Assembly: GCF_051020955.1 (NCBI RefSeq)
Contig: NW_027476190.1
Coordinates: 372,001-436,000 of the forward strand
DNA: 64,000 nucleotides
Source: Megalopta genalis
Lineage: Eukaryota; Arthropoda; Insecta; Hymenoptera; Halictidae
Direction of reading: 5' to 3'
In this document: piece after piece, positions 1 through 9,687 of the stretch
How the letters are laid out: every line of letters begins with the position of its first letter
How positions within the stretch are numbered: the stretch's first letter is position 1
The notes under the pieces: model-generated
Database searches by the model: none
The model's input: the letters and a program-made list of their open reading frames with translations, nothing else
What the model was told of the DNA's origin: nothing
Program-made: the position numbers and the translations under genes

Positions 1-23
1 ACGATACATTGTTTAAAATAAGG
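1..23 (+). repeat. Tail of an L module cut by the window edge
   Basis: The first 23 bases match the last 23 bases of every L module (the acattgtttaaaataagg tail). The following S at 24 carries the aagaatacg marker, which elsewhere follows a type-b L in 24 of 25 cases, so the missing module was probably type b. Confidence 0.9.
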
Positions 24-690
24 GCACTTTACTCTTGACATTTTACGGTTTTTTCAATTTTCTGAAAAATCCTATCATTAGATTTTTTTAAGAATACGAT
101 ATTCTTGCTTAACTAACGTTTCTACATAGGGATTAAGCATTTAGAACGAAATCTAATGTCAGAAAATGGCACTTTACTCTTGACATTTTTCGGTATTTTC
201 AATTTTCTGAAAAATCCTATCATTAGATTTTTTTAAAAATACGATATTCTTGCTTAACTAACGTTTCTACATAGGGATTAAGCATTTAGAACGAAATCTA
301 ATGTCAGAAAATGGCACTTTACTCTTGACATTTTTCGGTTTTTTCAATTGTCTGGAAAATCCTATCATTAGATTTTTTTAAAAATACGATATTCTTGCTT
401 AACTAACGTTTTTACATAGGGATTAAGTATTTAGAACGAAATCTAATGTAGGAAAATGGTACTTTACTCTTGATCGGTACGTTGGGACTTTGAAAATATT
501 CGGGCGTTCCAATCGCTCGTCTGTTGCATCATAGCGCGTCTCGGCGCAATCGACCGATTCGCTCGATCCATTATTTTCGATTTACGGCTAAAATAAATTT
601 TTCTCATTTTATTCAATAACATATTCTTGCTTAAATAACTTTTTTACATAGGGATTAAGCATTTAGAACGATACATTGTTTAAAATAAGG
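24..690 (+). repeat. 667-bp three-S unit, L type G/b
   Basis: S modules start at 24 (aagaat), 169 (ggtattttcaa variant) and 314 (attgtctgg and taagtattt variants); L is at 459. The third S carries the markers that usually precede L', yet the L core here is the standard one. Confidence 0.95.
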
Positions 691-3300
691 GCACTTTACT
701 CTTGACATTTTACGGTTTTTTCAATTTTCTGAAAAATCCTATCATTAGATTTTTTTAAGAATACGATATTCTTGCTTAACTAACGTTTCTACATAGGGAT
801 TAAGCATTTAGAACGAAATCTAATGTCAGAAAATGGCACTTTACTCTTGACATTTTTCGGTTTTTTCAATTTTCTGAAAAATCCTATCATTAGATTTTTT
901 TAAAAATACGATATTCTTGCTTAACTAACGTTTCTACATAGGGATTAAGCATTTAGAACGAAATCTAATGTAGGAAAATGGTACTTTACTCTTGATCGGT
1001 ACGTTGGGACTTTGAAAATATTCGGGCGTTCCAATCGCTCGTCTGTTGCATCATAGCGCGTCTCGGCGCAATCGACCGATTCGCTCGATCCATTATTTTC
1101 GATTTACGGCTAAAATAAATTTTTCTAATTTTTTTCAATAACATATTCCTGCTAAAATAACTTTTTTACATAGGGATTAAGCATTTAGAACGATACATTG
1201 TTTAAAATAAGGGCACTTTACTCTTGACATTTTACGGTTTTTTCAATTTTCTGAAAAATCCTATCATTAGATTTTTTTAAAAATACGATATTCTTGCTTA
1301 ACTAACGTTTCTACATAGGGATTAAGCATTTAGAACGAAATCTAATGTCAGAAAATGGCACTTTACTCTTGACATTTTTCGGTTTTTTCAATTTTCTGGG
1401 AAATCCTATCATTAGATTTTTTTAAAAATACGATATTCTTGCTTAACTAACGTTTTTACATAGGGATTAAGCATTTAGAACGAAATCTAATGTAGGAAAA
1501 TGGTACTTTACTCTTGATCGGTACGTTGGCACTTAGAAAATATTCGGGCGTTCCAATCGCTCGTCTGTTGCATCATAGCGCGTCTCGGCGCAATCGACCG
1601 ATTCGCTCGATCCATTATTTTCGATTTACGGCTAAAATAAATTTTTCTCATTTTATTCAATAACATATTCCTGCTAAAATAACTTTTTTACATAGGGATT
1701 AAGCATTTAGAACGATACATTGTTTAAAATAAGGGCACTTTACTCTTGACATTTTACGGTTTTTTCAATTTTCTGAAAAATCCTATCATTAGATTTTTTT
1801 AAAAATACGATATTCTTGCTTAACTAACGTTTCTACATAGGGATTAAGCATTTAGAACGAAATCTAATGTCAGAAAATGGCACTTTACTCTTGACATTTT
1901 TCGGTTTTTTCAATTTTCTGGAAAATCCTATCATTAGATTTTTTTAAAAATACGATATTCTTGCTTAACTAACGTTTTTACATAGGGATTAAGCATTTAG
2001 AACGAAATCTAATGTAGGAAAATGGTACTTTACTCTTGATCGGTACGTTGGGACTTTGAAAATATTCGGGCGTTCCAATCGCTCGTCTGTTGCATCATAG
2101 CGCGTCTCGGCGCAATCGACCGATTCGCTCGATCCATTATTTTCGATTTACGGCTAAAATAAATTTTTCTCATTTTATTCAATAACATATTCTTGCTTAA
2201 ATAACTTTTTTACATAGGGATTAAGCATTTAGAACGATACATTGTTTAAAATAAGGGCACTTTACTCTTGACATTTTACGGTTTTTTCAATTTTCTGAAA
2301 AATCCTATCATTAGATTTTTTTAAGAATACGATATTCTTGCTTAACTAACGTTTCTACATAGGGATTAAGCATTTAGAACGAAATCTAATGTCAGAAAAT
2401 GGCACTTTACTCTTGACATTTTTCGGTTTTTTCAATTTTCTGAAAAATCCTATCATTAGATTTTTTTAAAAATACGATATTCTTGCTTAACTAACGTTTC
2501 TACATAGGGATTAAGCATTTAGAACGAAATCTAATGTAGGAAAATGGTACTTTACTCTTGATCGGTACGTTGGGACTTTGAAAATATTCGGGCGTTCCAA
2601 TCGCTCGTCTGTTGCATCATAGCGCGTCTCGGCGCAATCGACCGATTCGCTCGATCCATTATTTTCGATTTACGGCTAAAATAAATTTTTCTAATTTTTT
2701 TCAATAACATATTCCTGCTAAAATAACTTTTTTACATAGGGATTAAGCATTTAGAACGATACATTGTTTAAAATAAGGGCACTTTACTCTTGACATTTTT
2801 CGGTTTTTTCAATTTTCTGAAAAATCCTATCATTAGATTTTTTTAAAAATACGATATTCTTGCTTAACTAACGTTTCTACATAGGGATTAAGCATTTAGA
2901 ACGAAATCTAATGTCAGAAAATGGCACTTTACTCTTGACATTTTTCGGTTTTTTCAATTTTCTGGGAAATCCTATCATTAGATTTTTTTAAAAATACGAT
3001 ATTCTTGCTTAACTAACGTTTTTACATAGGGATTAAGCATTTAGAACGAAATCTAATGTAGGAAAATGGTACTTTACTCTTGATCGGTACGTTGGGACTT
3101 TGAAAATATTCGGGCGTTCCAATCGCTCGTCTGTTGCATCATAGCGCGTCTCGGCGCAATCGACCGATTCGCTCGATCCATTATTTTCGATTTACGGCTA
3201 AAATAAATTTTTCTCATTTTATTCAATAACATATTCTTGCTTAAATAACTTTTTTACATAGGGATTAAGCATTTAGAACGATACATTGTTTAAAATAAGG
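691..3300 (+). repeat. Five 522-bp units
   Basis: Units start at 691 (aagaat, G/a), 1213 (C/c), 1735 (G/b), 2257 (aagaat, G/a) and 2779 (first S tttttcgg, G/b). Together with 24-690 this 3277-bp stretch resembles 3301-6055, which lacks an equivalent of the 1213 unit. Confidence 0.93.
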
Positions 3301-3967
3301 GCACTTTACTCTTGACATTTTACGGTTTTTTCAATTTTCTGAAAAATCCTATCATTAGATTTTTTTAAGAATACGATATTCTTGCTTAACTAACGTTTCT
3401 ACATAGGGATTAAGCATTTAGAACGAAATCTAATGTCAGAAAATGGCACTTTACTCTTGACATTTTTCGGTATTTTCAATTTTCTGAAAAATCCTATCAT
3501 TAGATTTTTTTAAAAATACGATATTCTTGCTTAACTAACGTTTCTACATAGGGATTAAGCATTTAGAACGAAATCTAATGTCAGAAAATGGCACTTTACT
3601 CTTGACATTTTTCGGTTTTTTCAATTGTCTGGAAAATCCTATCATTAGATTTTTTTAAAAATACGATATTCTTGCTTAACTAACGTTTTTACATAGGGAT
3701 TAAGTATTTAGAACGAAATCTAATGTAGGAAAATGGTACTTTACTCTTGATCGGTACGTTGGGACTTTGAAAATATTCGGGCGTTCCAATCGCTCGTCTG
3801 TTGCATCATAGCGCGTCTCGGCGCAATCGACCGATTCGCTCGATCCATTATTTTCGATTTACGGCTAAAATAAATTTTTCTCATTTTATTCAATAACATA
3901 TTCTTGCTTAAATAACTTTTTTACATAGGGATTAAGCATTTAGAACGATACATTGTTTAAAATAAGG
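3301..3967 (+). repeat. 667-bp three-S unit, L type G/b
   Basis: S starts are 3301 (aagaat), 3446 (ggtattttcaa) and 3591 (attgtctgg, taagtattt); L is at 3736. It has the same marker combination as the unit at 24, so the two are copies of one ancestor. Confidence 0.95.
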
Positions 3968-6055
3968 GCACTTTACTCTTGACATTTTACGGTTTTTTCA
4001 ATTTTCTGAAAAATCCTATCATTAGATTTTTTTAAGAATACGATATTCTTGCTTAACTAACGTTTCTACATAGGGATTAAGCATTTAGAACGAAATCTAA
4101 TGTCAGAAAATGGCACTTTACTCTTGACATTTTTCGGTTTTTTCAATTTTCTGAAAAATCCTATCATTAGATTTTTTTAAAAATACGATATTCTTGCTTA
4201 ACTAACGTTTCTACATAGGGATTAAGCATTTAGAACGAAATCTAATGTAGGAAAATGGTACTTTACTCTTGATCGGTACGTTGGGACTTTGAAAATATTC
4301 GGGCGTTCCAATCGCTCGTCTGTTGCATCATAGCGCGTCTCGGCGCAATCGACCGATTCGCTCGATCCATTATTTTCGATTTACGGCTAAAATAAATTTT
4401 TCTAATTTTTTTCAATAACATATTCCTGCTAAAATAACTTTTTTACATAGGGATTAAGCATTTAGAACGATACATTGTTTAAAATAAGGGCACTTTACTC
4501 TTGACATTTTACGGTTTTTTCAATTTTCTGAAAAATCCTATCATTAGATTTTTTTAAAAATACGATATTCTTGCTTAACTAACGTTTCTACATAGGGATT
4601 AAGCATTTAGAACGAAATCTAATGTCAGAAAATGGCACTTTACTCTTGACATTTTTCGGTTTTTTCAATTTTCTGGAAAATCCTATCATTAGATTTTTTT
4701 AAAAATACGATATTCTTGCTTAACTAACGTTTTTACATAGGGATTAAGCATTTAGAACGAAATCTAATGTAGGAAAATGGTACTTTACTCTTGATCGGTA
4801 CGTTGGGACTTTGAAAATATTCGGGCGTTCCAATCGCTCGTCTGTTGCATCATAGCGCGTCTCGGCGCAATCGACCGATTCGCTCGATCCATTATTTTCG
4901 ATTTACGGCTAAAATAAATTTTTCTCATTTTATTCAATAACATATTCTTGCTTAAATAACTTTTTTACATAGGGATTAAGCATTTAGAACGATACATTGT
5001 TTAAAATAAGGGCACTTTACTCTTGACATTTTACGGTTTTTTCAATTTTCTGAAAAATCCTATCATTAGATTTTTTTAAGAATACGATATTCTTGCTTAA
5101 CTAACGTTTCTACATAGGGATTAAGCATTTAGAACGAAATCTAATGTCAGAAAATGGCACTTTACTCTTGACATTTTTCGGTTTTTTCAATTTTCTGAAA
5201 AATCCTATCATTAGATTTTTTTAAAAATACGATATTCTTGCTTAACTAACGTTTCTACATAGGGATTAAGCATTTAGAACGAAATCTAATGTAGGAAAAT
5301 GGTACTTTACTCTTGATCGGTACGTTGGGACTTTGAAAATATTCGGGCGTTCCAATCGCTCGTCTGTTGCATCATAGCGCGTCTCGGCGCAATCGACCGA
5401 TTCGCTCGATCCATTATTTTCGATTTACGGCTAAAATAAATTTTTCTAATTTTTTTCAATAACATATTCCTGCTAAAATAACTTTTTTACATAGGGATTA
5501 AGCATTTAGAACGATACATTGTTTAAAATAAGGGCACTTTACTCTTGACATTTTTCGGTTTTTTCAATTTTCTGAAAAATCCTATCATTAGATTTTTTTA
5601 AAAATACGATATTCTTGCTTAACTAACGTTTCTACATAGGGATTAAGCATTTAGAACGAAATCTAATGTCAGAAAATGGCACTTTACTCTTGACATTTTT
5701 CGGTTTTTTCAATTTTCTGGGAAATCCTATCATTAGATTTTTTTAAAAATACGATATTCTTGCTTAACTAACGTTTTTACATAGGGATTAAGCATTTAGA
5801 ACGAAATCTAATGTAGGAAAATGGTACTTTACTCTTGATCGGTACGTTGGGACTTTGAAAATATTCGGGCGTTCCAATCGCTCGTCTGTTGCATCATAGC
5901 GCGTCTCGGCGCAATCGACCGATTCGCTCGATCCATTATTTTCGATTTACGGCTAAAATAAATTTTTCTAATTTTTTTCAATAACATATTCCTGCTAAAA
6001 TAACTTTTTTACATAGGGATTAAGCATTTAGAACGATACATTGTTTAAAATAAGG
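3968..6055 (+). repeat. Four 522-bp units
   Basis: Units start at 3968 (aagaat, G/a), 4490 (G/b), 5012 (aagaat, G/a) and 5534 (first S tttttcgg, G/a). The trio at 4490-6055 matches 1735-3300 and 9688-11253 in unit order. Confidence 0.93.
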
Positions 6056-6555
6056 GCACTTTACTCTTGACATTTTACGGTTTTTTCAATTTTCTGAAAA
6101 ATCCTATCATTAAATTTTTTTAAAAATACGATATTCTTGCTTAACTAACGTTTCTACATAGGGATTAAGCATTTAGAACGAAATCTAATGTCAGAAAATG
6201 GCACTTTACTCTTGACATTTTTCGGTTTTTTCAATTGTCTGGAAAATCCTATCATTAGATTTTTTTAAAAATACGATATTCTTGCTTAACTAACGTTTTT
6301 ACATAGGGATTAAGTATTTAGAACGAAATCTAATGTAGGAAAATGGTACTTTACTCTTGATCGGTACGTTGGGACTTTGAAAATATTCGGGCGTACGCGG
6401 CGCGCTCGGCGCTTCGAACAGCTCCGGTGTCCCCATTATTTTCGATTTACGGCTAAAATAAATTTTTCTAATTTTTTTCAATAACATATTCCTGCTAAAA
6501 TAACTTTTTTACATAGGGATTAAGCATTTAGAACGATACATTGTTTAAAATAAGG
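6056..6555 (+). repeat. 500-bp unit with L'
   Basis: The first S at 6056 has attaaattt in place of attagattt, the last S at 6201 has attgtctgg and taagtattt, and L' is at 6346. This marker set defines the commonest L' subtype, also seen at 39259, 56789, 59377 and 63531. The attaaattt change puts a mismatch in the middle inverted-repeat arm. Confidence 0.95.
6346..6555 (+). repeat. L' module, alternative 38-bp core cassette
   Basis: Between the shared flanks ending gggcgt and starting ccattattttcg, a 38-bp cassette replaces the 60-bp cassette of L, so the module is 210 bp. The cassette is CpG-rich and shares gcgcg-ctcggcgc with L, so the two look like diverged relatives. On the minus strand a 62-codon open frame (6299-6487) reads across it, which I regard as fortuitous. 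Confidence 0.93.
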
Positions 6556-6700
6556 GCACTTTACTCTTGACATTTTACGGTTTTTTCAATTTTCTGAAAA
6601 ATCCTATCATTAGATTTTTTTAAAAATACGATATTCTTGCTTAACTAACGTTTCTACATAGGGATTAAGCATTTAGAACGAAATCTAATGTCAGAAAATG
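6556..6700 (+). repeat. Reference first-position S module, 145 bp
   Basis: The AT-rich module opens with gcactttactcttgac. First-position copies usually read tttacgg, then ctgaaaaat, gtttctacat and a tcagaaaat end. Middle copies of three-S units read tttttcgg instead. It contains the three-tier inverted repeat listed separately. Its length is close to that of nucleosome-core DNA, but positioning by the sequence is only an inference. Confidence 0.95.
6589..6699. repeat. Three-tier nested inverted repeat in S (reference copy)
   Basis: Three perfect arm pairs are nested inside one S. The outer arms are attttctga (6589-6597) and tcagaaaat (6691-6699). The middle arms are cattagattt (6608-6617) and aaatctaatg (6681-6690). 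The inner arms are tgcttaa (6638-6644) and ttaagca (6665-6671), enclosing 20 bases. On the right side the outer and middle arms abut with no gap; on the left they are separated by 10 bases. The same offsets (+33, +52, +82, +109, +125, +135 from the module start) apply to non-terminal S modules across the array, except where a marker or private change touches an arm. Confidence 0.9.
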
Positions 6701-6845
6701 GCACTTTACTCTTGACATTTTTCGGTTTTTTCAATTTTCTGGGAAATCCTATCATTAGATTTTTTTAAAAATACGATATTCTTGCTTAACTAACGTTTTT
6801 ACATAGGGATTAAGCATTTAGAACGAAATCTAATGTAGGAAAATG
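6701..6845 (+). repeat. Reference last-position S module, 145 bp
   Basis: This S directly precedes L. It differs from the first S by tttttcgg, by ctgggaaat or ctggaaaat in place of ctgaaaaat, by gtttttacat in place of gtttctacat, and by a taggaaaat end in place of tcagaaaat. The last change breaks most of the outer inverted-repeat arm, while the 10-bp and 7-bp arms remain intact. Confidence 0.95.
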
Positions 6846-7077
6846 GTACTTTACTCTTGATCGGTACGTTGGGACTTTGAAAATATTCGGGCGTTCCAAT
6901 CGCTCGTCTGTTGCATCATAGCGCGTCTCGGCGCAATCGACCGATTCGCTCGATCCATTATTTTCGATTTACGGCTAAAATAAATTTTTCTAATTTTTTT
7001 CAATAACATATTCCTGCTAAAATAACTTTTTTACATAGGGATTAAGCATTTAGAACGATACATTGTTTAAAATAAGG
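6846..7077 (+). repeat. Reference L module, 232 bp
   Basis: It opens with gtactttactcttga as S does, then departs into a GC/CpG-rich core (6861-6956), an AT-rich linker, and a right part (about 7007-7058) that is homologous to S; 7031-7058 is identical to it. The tail then differs from S (tacattgtttaaaataag in place of the aaatctaatg region). L is therefore best read as an S derivative whose centre was replaced or expanded, though the direction of change cannot be told from this window. Confidence 0.93.
6861..6956 (+). repeat. CpG-rich core of L (reference copy)
   Basis: About 95 bp between gatcggtacg and cgatcc contain 14 CpG dinucleotides, while the surrounding S modules have only a few per 145 bp. 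The core recurs every 522 or 667 bp in 109 L modules, so the array carries a regular series of small CpG clusters. It contains short self-complementary stretches such as aatcg-ac-cgatt. No known protein-binding site was recognised. Confidence 0.85.
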
Positions 7078-9687
7078 GCACTTTACTCTTGACATTTTAC
7101 GGTTTTTTCAATTTTCTGAAAAATCCTATCATTAGATTTTTTTAAAAATACGATATTCTTGCTTAACTAACGTTTCTACATAGGGATTAAGCATTTAGAA
7201 CGAAATCTAATGTCAGAAAATGGCACTTTACTCTTGACATTTTTCGGTTTTTTCAATTTTCTGGAAAATCCTATCATTAGATTTTTTTAAAAATACGATA
7301 TTCTTGCTTAACTAACGTTTTTACATAGGGATTAAGCATTTAGAACGAAATCTAATGTAGGAAAATGGTACTTTACTCTTGATCGGTACGTTGGGACTTT
7401 GAAAATATTCGGGCGTTCCATTCGCTCGTCTGTTGCATCATAGCGCGTCTCGGCGCAATCGACCGATTCGCTCGATCCATTATTTTCGATTTACGGCTAA
7501 AATAAATTTTTCTAATTTTTTTCAATAACATATTCCTGCTAAAATAACTTTTTTACATAGGGATTAAGCATTTAGAACGATACATTGTTTAAAATAAGGG
7601 CACTTTACTCTTGACATTTTACGGTTTTTTCAATTTTCTGAAAAATCCTATCATTAGATTTTTTTAAAAATACGATATTCTTGCTTAACTAACGTTTCTA
7701 CATAGGGATTAAGCATTTAGAACGAAATCTAATGTCAGAAAATGGCACTTTACTCTTGACATTATTCGGTTTTTTCAATTTTCTGGGAAATCCTATCATT
7801 AGATTTTTTTAAAAATACGATATTCTTGCTTAACTAACGTTTTTACATAGGGATTAAGCATTTAGAACGAAATCTAATGTAGGAAAATGGTACTTTACTC
7901 TTGATCGGTACGTTGGGACTTTGAAAATATTCGGGCGTTCCAATCGCTCGTCTGTTGCATCATAGCGCGTCTCGGCGCAATCGACCGATTCGCTCGATCC
8001 ATTATTTTCGATTTACGGCTAAAATAAATTTTTCTAATTTTTTTCAATAACATATTCCTGCTAAAATAACTTTTTTACATAGGGATTAAGCATTTAGAAC
8101 GATACATTGTTTAAAATAAGGGCACTTTACTCTTGACATTTTACGGTTTTTTCAATTTTCTGAAAAATCCTATCATTAGATTTTTTTAAAAATACGATAT
8201 TCTTGCTTAACTAACGTTTCTACATAGGGATTAAGCATTTAGAACGAAATCTAATGTCAGAAAATGGCACTTTACTCTTGACATTTTTCGGTTTTTTCAA
8301 TTTTCTGGAAAATCCTATCATTAGATTTTTTTAAAAATACGATATTCTTGCTTAACTAACGTTTTTACATAGGGATTAAGCATTTAGAACGAAATCTAAT
8401 GTAGGAAAATGGTACTTTACTCTTGATCGGTACGTTGGGACTTTGAAAATATTCGGGCGTTCCAATCGCTCGTCTGTTGCATCATAGCGCGTCTCGGCGC
8501 AATCGACCGATTCGCTCGATCCATTATTTTCGATTTACGGCTAAAATAAATTTTTCTCATTTTATTCAATAACATATTCTTGCTAAAATAACTTTTTTAC
8601 ATAGGGATTAAGCATTTAGAACGATACATTGTTTAAAATAAGGGCACTTTACTCTTGACATTTTACGGTTTTTTCAATTTTCTGAAAAATCCTATCATTA
8701 GATTTTTTTAAAAATACGATATTCTTGCTTAACTAACGTTTCTACATAGGGATTAAGCATTTAGAACGAAATCTAATGTCAGAAAATGGCACTTTACTCT
8801 TGACATTTTTCGGTTTTTTCAATTTTCTGGGAAATCCTATCATTAGATTTTTTTAAAAATACGATATTCTTGCTTAACTAACGTTTTTACATAGGGATTA
8901 AGCATTTAGAACGAAATCTAATGTAGGAAAATGGTACTTTACTCTTGATCGGTACGTTGGGACTTTGAAAATATTCGGGCGTTCCAATCGCTCGTCTGTT
9001 GCATCATAGCGCGTCTCGGCGCAATCGACCGATTCGCTCGATCCATTATTTTCGATTTACGGCTAAAATAAATTTTTCTCATTTTTTTCAATAACATATT
9101 CCTGCTAAAATAACTTTTTTACATAGGGATTAAGCATTTAGAACGATACATTGTTTAAAATAAGGGCACTTTACTCTTGACATTTTACGGTTTTTTCAAT
9201 TTTCTGAAAAATCCTATCATTAGATTTTTTTAAAAATACGATATTCTTGCTTAACTAACGTTTCTACATAGGGATTAAGCATTTAGAACGAAATCTAATG
9301 TCAGAAAATGGCACTTTACTCTTGACATTTTTCGGTTTTTTCAATTTTCTGGGAAATCCTATCATTAGATTTTTTTAAAAATACGATATTCTTGCTTAAC
9401 TAACGTTTTTACATAGGGATTAAGCATTTAGAACGAAATCTAATGTAGGAAAATGGTACTTTACTCTTGATCGGTACGTTGGCACTTAGAAAATATTCGG
9501 GCGTTCCAATCGCTCGTCTGTTGCATCATAGCGCGTCTCGGCGCAATCGACCGATTCGCTCGATCCATTATTTTCGATTTACGGCTAAAATAAATTTTTC
9601 TCATTTTATTCAATAACATATTCCTGCTAAAATAACTTTTTTACATAGGGATTAAGCATTTAGAACGATACATTGTTTAAAATAAGG

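Larger units (their letters stand above)
6556..7077 (+). repeat. Reference 522-bp higher-order unit (S-S-L)
   Basis: This typical unit consists of a first S (6556-6700), a last S (6701-6845) and an L of marker type G and end type a (6846-7077). The boundary used throughout is the gcactttactc or gtactttactc that opens each module. Of the 98 two-S units in the window, 90 carry the standard L and are 522 bp long (one is 521 bp); the other 8 carry L'. Confidence 0.95.
6556..9687 (+). repeat. Six 522-bp units
   Basis: Units start at 6556 (G/a), 7078 (G/a, private change at 7421), 7600 (G/a, private change at 7764), 8122 (G/d), 8644 (G, unique end tcatttttttcaa with cctgctaaaa) and 9166 (C/c). The 8644 end looks like a hybrid of types a and c. 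Confidence 0.93.

Noticed and set aside
6299..6487. 62-codon minus-strand open frame (also at 11642, 32992, 35203, 39502, 52733, 57032, 59620, 63774) as a gene
   Set aside because: It lies in satellite DNA across an S/L' junction, has no recognisable domain, and the sister L module reads the shared flank in another frame. Ninefold identity follows from repeat homogenisation.
6346..6555. Pol III B box or tRNA-like sequence in L' (cttcgaacagc)
   Set aside because: Only the central ttcgaa matches. The flanking consensus bases and an A box at a suitable distance are missing, and no cloverleaf can be drawn.
6556..6620. Bacterial promoter from the repeated ttgaca motif
   Set aside because: No -10 element lies at the usual spacing, and the context is a eukaryotic-type satellite with no genes to drive.
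6861..6956. GC-rich L core as an inserted mobile element or rDNA fragment
   Set aside because: I saw no terminal repeats, target-site duplication or poly-A boundary, and did not recognise an rRNA segment. A genome-wide similarity search would be needed to revive this.
6851..7009. 52-codon minus-strand frame in standard L
   Set aside because: It is short, has no recognisable domain, and ends where L meets its preceding S sequence. Its recurrence only reflects the repeat.
6846..7077. CENP-B box in L
   Set aside because: The closest stretch, attcgctcgatccatt, matches the TTCG and the central A but lacks the CGGG part of the consensus. No full match was found on either strand by eye.
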